A stretch of DNA of 64,000 bases. Origin: Prochilodus magdalenae. Its lineage: Eukaryota > Chordata > Actinopteri > Characiformes > Prochilodontidae. This document shows, one piece after another, positions 63,077 through 64,000 of the stretch. The stretch lies in the NCBI GenBank assembly GCA_024036415.1, contig JAMWET010000685.1, forward strand, positions 151,553 to 215,552. The letters are read 5' to 3'. Under the pieces are notes generated by a model. That model had not been told where the DNA came from and did not search any database. It worked only from the letters and a program-made list of their open reading frames with translations. Every line of letters begins with the position of its first letter. Position 1 is the stretch's first letter. Both the position numbers and the translations under genes were made by a program.

Positions 63077-63358
63077 ATGGATGAATGCCAAAAACTTTCT
63101 CTTGTAGAATTTCCTGACACGGTTGTTCGGCATAATGAGAGCCAGCTGATGCTTGTTCAGTGTCAGGCAGAACAGGGCACGGTTTTACAGGATCAAAGAA
63201 AGAGGGAGATAAGGACAAACAGGAGACCAAAGATAATAATGTCAGGCGAGCTGAGAGATGACTTTTTAGAAGGACGAAAGTCATGCCTGAAGCCACGAGT
63301 GGTAGTCGGTGTATTTGGTTTTGGTTTGTGTTTGACTTTGTTTTGCTTTGGTTTGTAA
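63077..63358 (+). CDS. Candidate first exon of a type II membrane protein, unrecognised
   Basis: ATG at 63077 in a strong context (A at -3, G at +4) opens 93 codons: a polar, charged N-terminal region (MDECQKLSLVEF onward, with basic RKREIRTNRRPK) and then a hydrophobic run, VVVGVFGFGLCLTLFCFGL, at residues 75-93, where the frame ends. A cytosolic head followed by a membrane segment in the first exon is the layout of TNF-ligand or C-type-lectin-like genes. A GTTTGT just before the stop could be a donor. Upstream there is a TATA-like box. No family is recognised, and the next exon would be beyond the reach of this reading. Confidence 0.32.
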   Translation: MDECQKLSLVEFPDTVVRHNESQLMLVQCQAEQGTVLQDQRKREIRTNRRPKIIMSGELRDDFLEGRKSCLKPRVVVGVFGFGLCLTLFCFGL

Positions 63359-63677
63359 TGATAAGTGAGAATGCTTTCTGCAAAGCTCAACACCTACCAT
63401 GAGTTTTGCTTCCTTTCTCTTAAAGTAGCACACGGTATCAATACAATTACATTTCTCATCTATATCACCCTGATTAGCTAATGAGTCTAATGGGGGGGGT
63501 GTGTATCTAAGTTTACACATGCATTTTTTACAATGTCAGTTGACTTTTTCAGTTTAGACTTCAAACCAAAAACCTTAAACCACACCTTAGTCAAACTACA
63601 TTACTTGTCTAGGTAATGTAGTCATAAAACATAAAAATTCAATTAAAACATAAAATTGAGTAATAAATTGTTAAATA
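63359..63677. other. No gene seen
   Basis: AT-rich DNA with a G8 run at 63492. No supported frame. Confidence 0.4.
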
Positions 63678-64000
63678 CAGTGGTGTGAAAAAGTGTTCCC
63701 TTCATGGGTCCTTATTTTTTTGTATGTTTGTCTCCAAAATGTTTCAGATCATCAAACAAATTTAAATATTAGTCAAAGGCAGCACAAGTAAACATAAAAT
63801 GCAGTTTTTAAATGAAGGTTTTTATTATTAAGGGGGAATAAAAATCCAAAACTACATGGCCCTGTGTGAAAAAGAGTTTGCCCCCCAAACCTAAAAACTG
63901 GTTGGGCCACTCTTAGCAGCAACAACTGCAATGAAGCATTTGCGGTAACTTGAAATGAGTCTTTCACATCGCTTTTACTGTGGCTTCTCGGCTCCTCGGT
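63678..64000 (-). mobile_element. Tc1-like transposon, terminal part (cut by window edge)
   Basis: Starts CAGTGGTGTGAAAAAGTG next to TA at 63676-63677. It continues with the same blocks as the relic at 13300-14705 (TGTTTCAGATCATCAAACAA, GGCCCTGTGTGAAAAAG, GCAACAACTGCAATGAAGC). The plus strand is antisense to the transposase. The copy runs out of the window, so its state is unknown. Confidence 0.85.

Overview
The window looks like teleost fish genomic DNA. It is intron-bearing and AT-rich, and more than half of it is mobile-element debris of kinds typical of fish: several Tc1-like transposons, a tRNA-derived SINE, Rex1/CR1-type LINE pieces, a Ty3/gypsy element and a solo LTR. The host genes that can be recognised are members of one family, the GIMAP/IAN (AIG1-domain) immune GTPases. 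The exact species cannot be told from the sequence. An ostariophysan fish would fit the repeat types, but this is inference.

Layout. 1-147: 5' part of a GIMAP exon, minus strand, cut by the window edge. 250-3.9 kb: an imperfect inverted repeat and two Tc1-like relics, one split by a SINE. 4.1-5.7 kb: possible 3' end of an unrecognised minus-strand gene. 5.7-7.2 kb: LINE relic. 7.2-11.2 kb: a Gmr1-like Ty3/gypsy element (minus) with its integrase ahead of its reverse transcriptase. 12.3-15.2 kb: broken GIMAP-like gene 'A', its intron invaded by a Tc1 element and a LINE fragment. 20.1-20.6 kb: internally deleted GIMAP pseudogene. 23.6-24.0 kb: orphan GIMAP tail. 27.8-29.4 kb: degenerate tandem repeat. 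29.6-33.0 kb: copy A of a 3.4-kb duplication. 35.05-36.72 kb: full-length Tc1 element. 41.1-43.1 kb: broken GIMAP-like gene 'B', sister of A. 43.27-47.35 kb: a 4.1-kb minisatellite with a 73-bp unit. 47.6-52.65 kb: the only intact coding locus, with a promoter carrying an ISRE and a TATA box, one short coding start exon and two complete GIMAP terminal exons in series. 52.8-56.3 kb: copy B of the duplication. 57.6-59.5 kb: two minus-strand GIMAP exons, each disabled by one lesion. 61-62 kb: gypsy pol debris and a solo LTR with target-site duplication. 63.08 kb: possible first exon of a type II membrane protein. 63.68 kb to the end: start of another Tc1 copy.

Common logic. Nearly every GIMAP copy keeps the same gene plan: a very short first coding exon ending in phase 1, then one large exon that starts a few codons before the P-loop and runs to the stop. 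The intact locus and the A/B pair carry interferon-response-like sequences just upstream, which fits an interferon-inducible immune GTPase cluster growing and decaying by tandem duplication. The most noteworthy items are the two terminal GIMAP exons sharing one promoter and start exon, the A/B paralogs with an eroded P-loop but a conserved hydrophobic tail, and the gypsy element with copia-like pol order.
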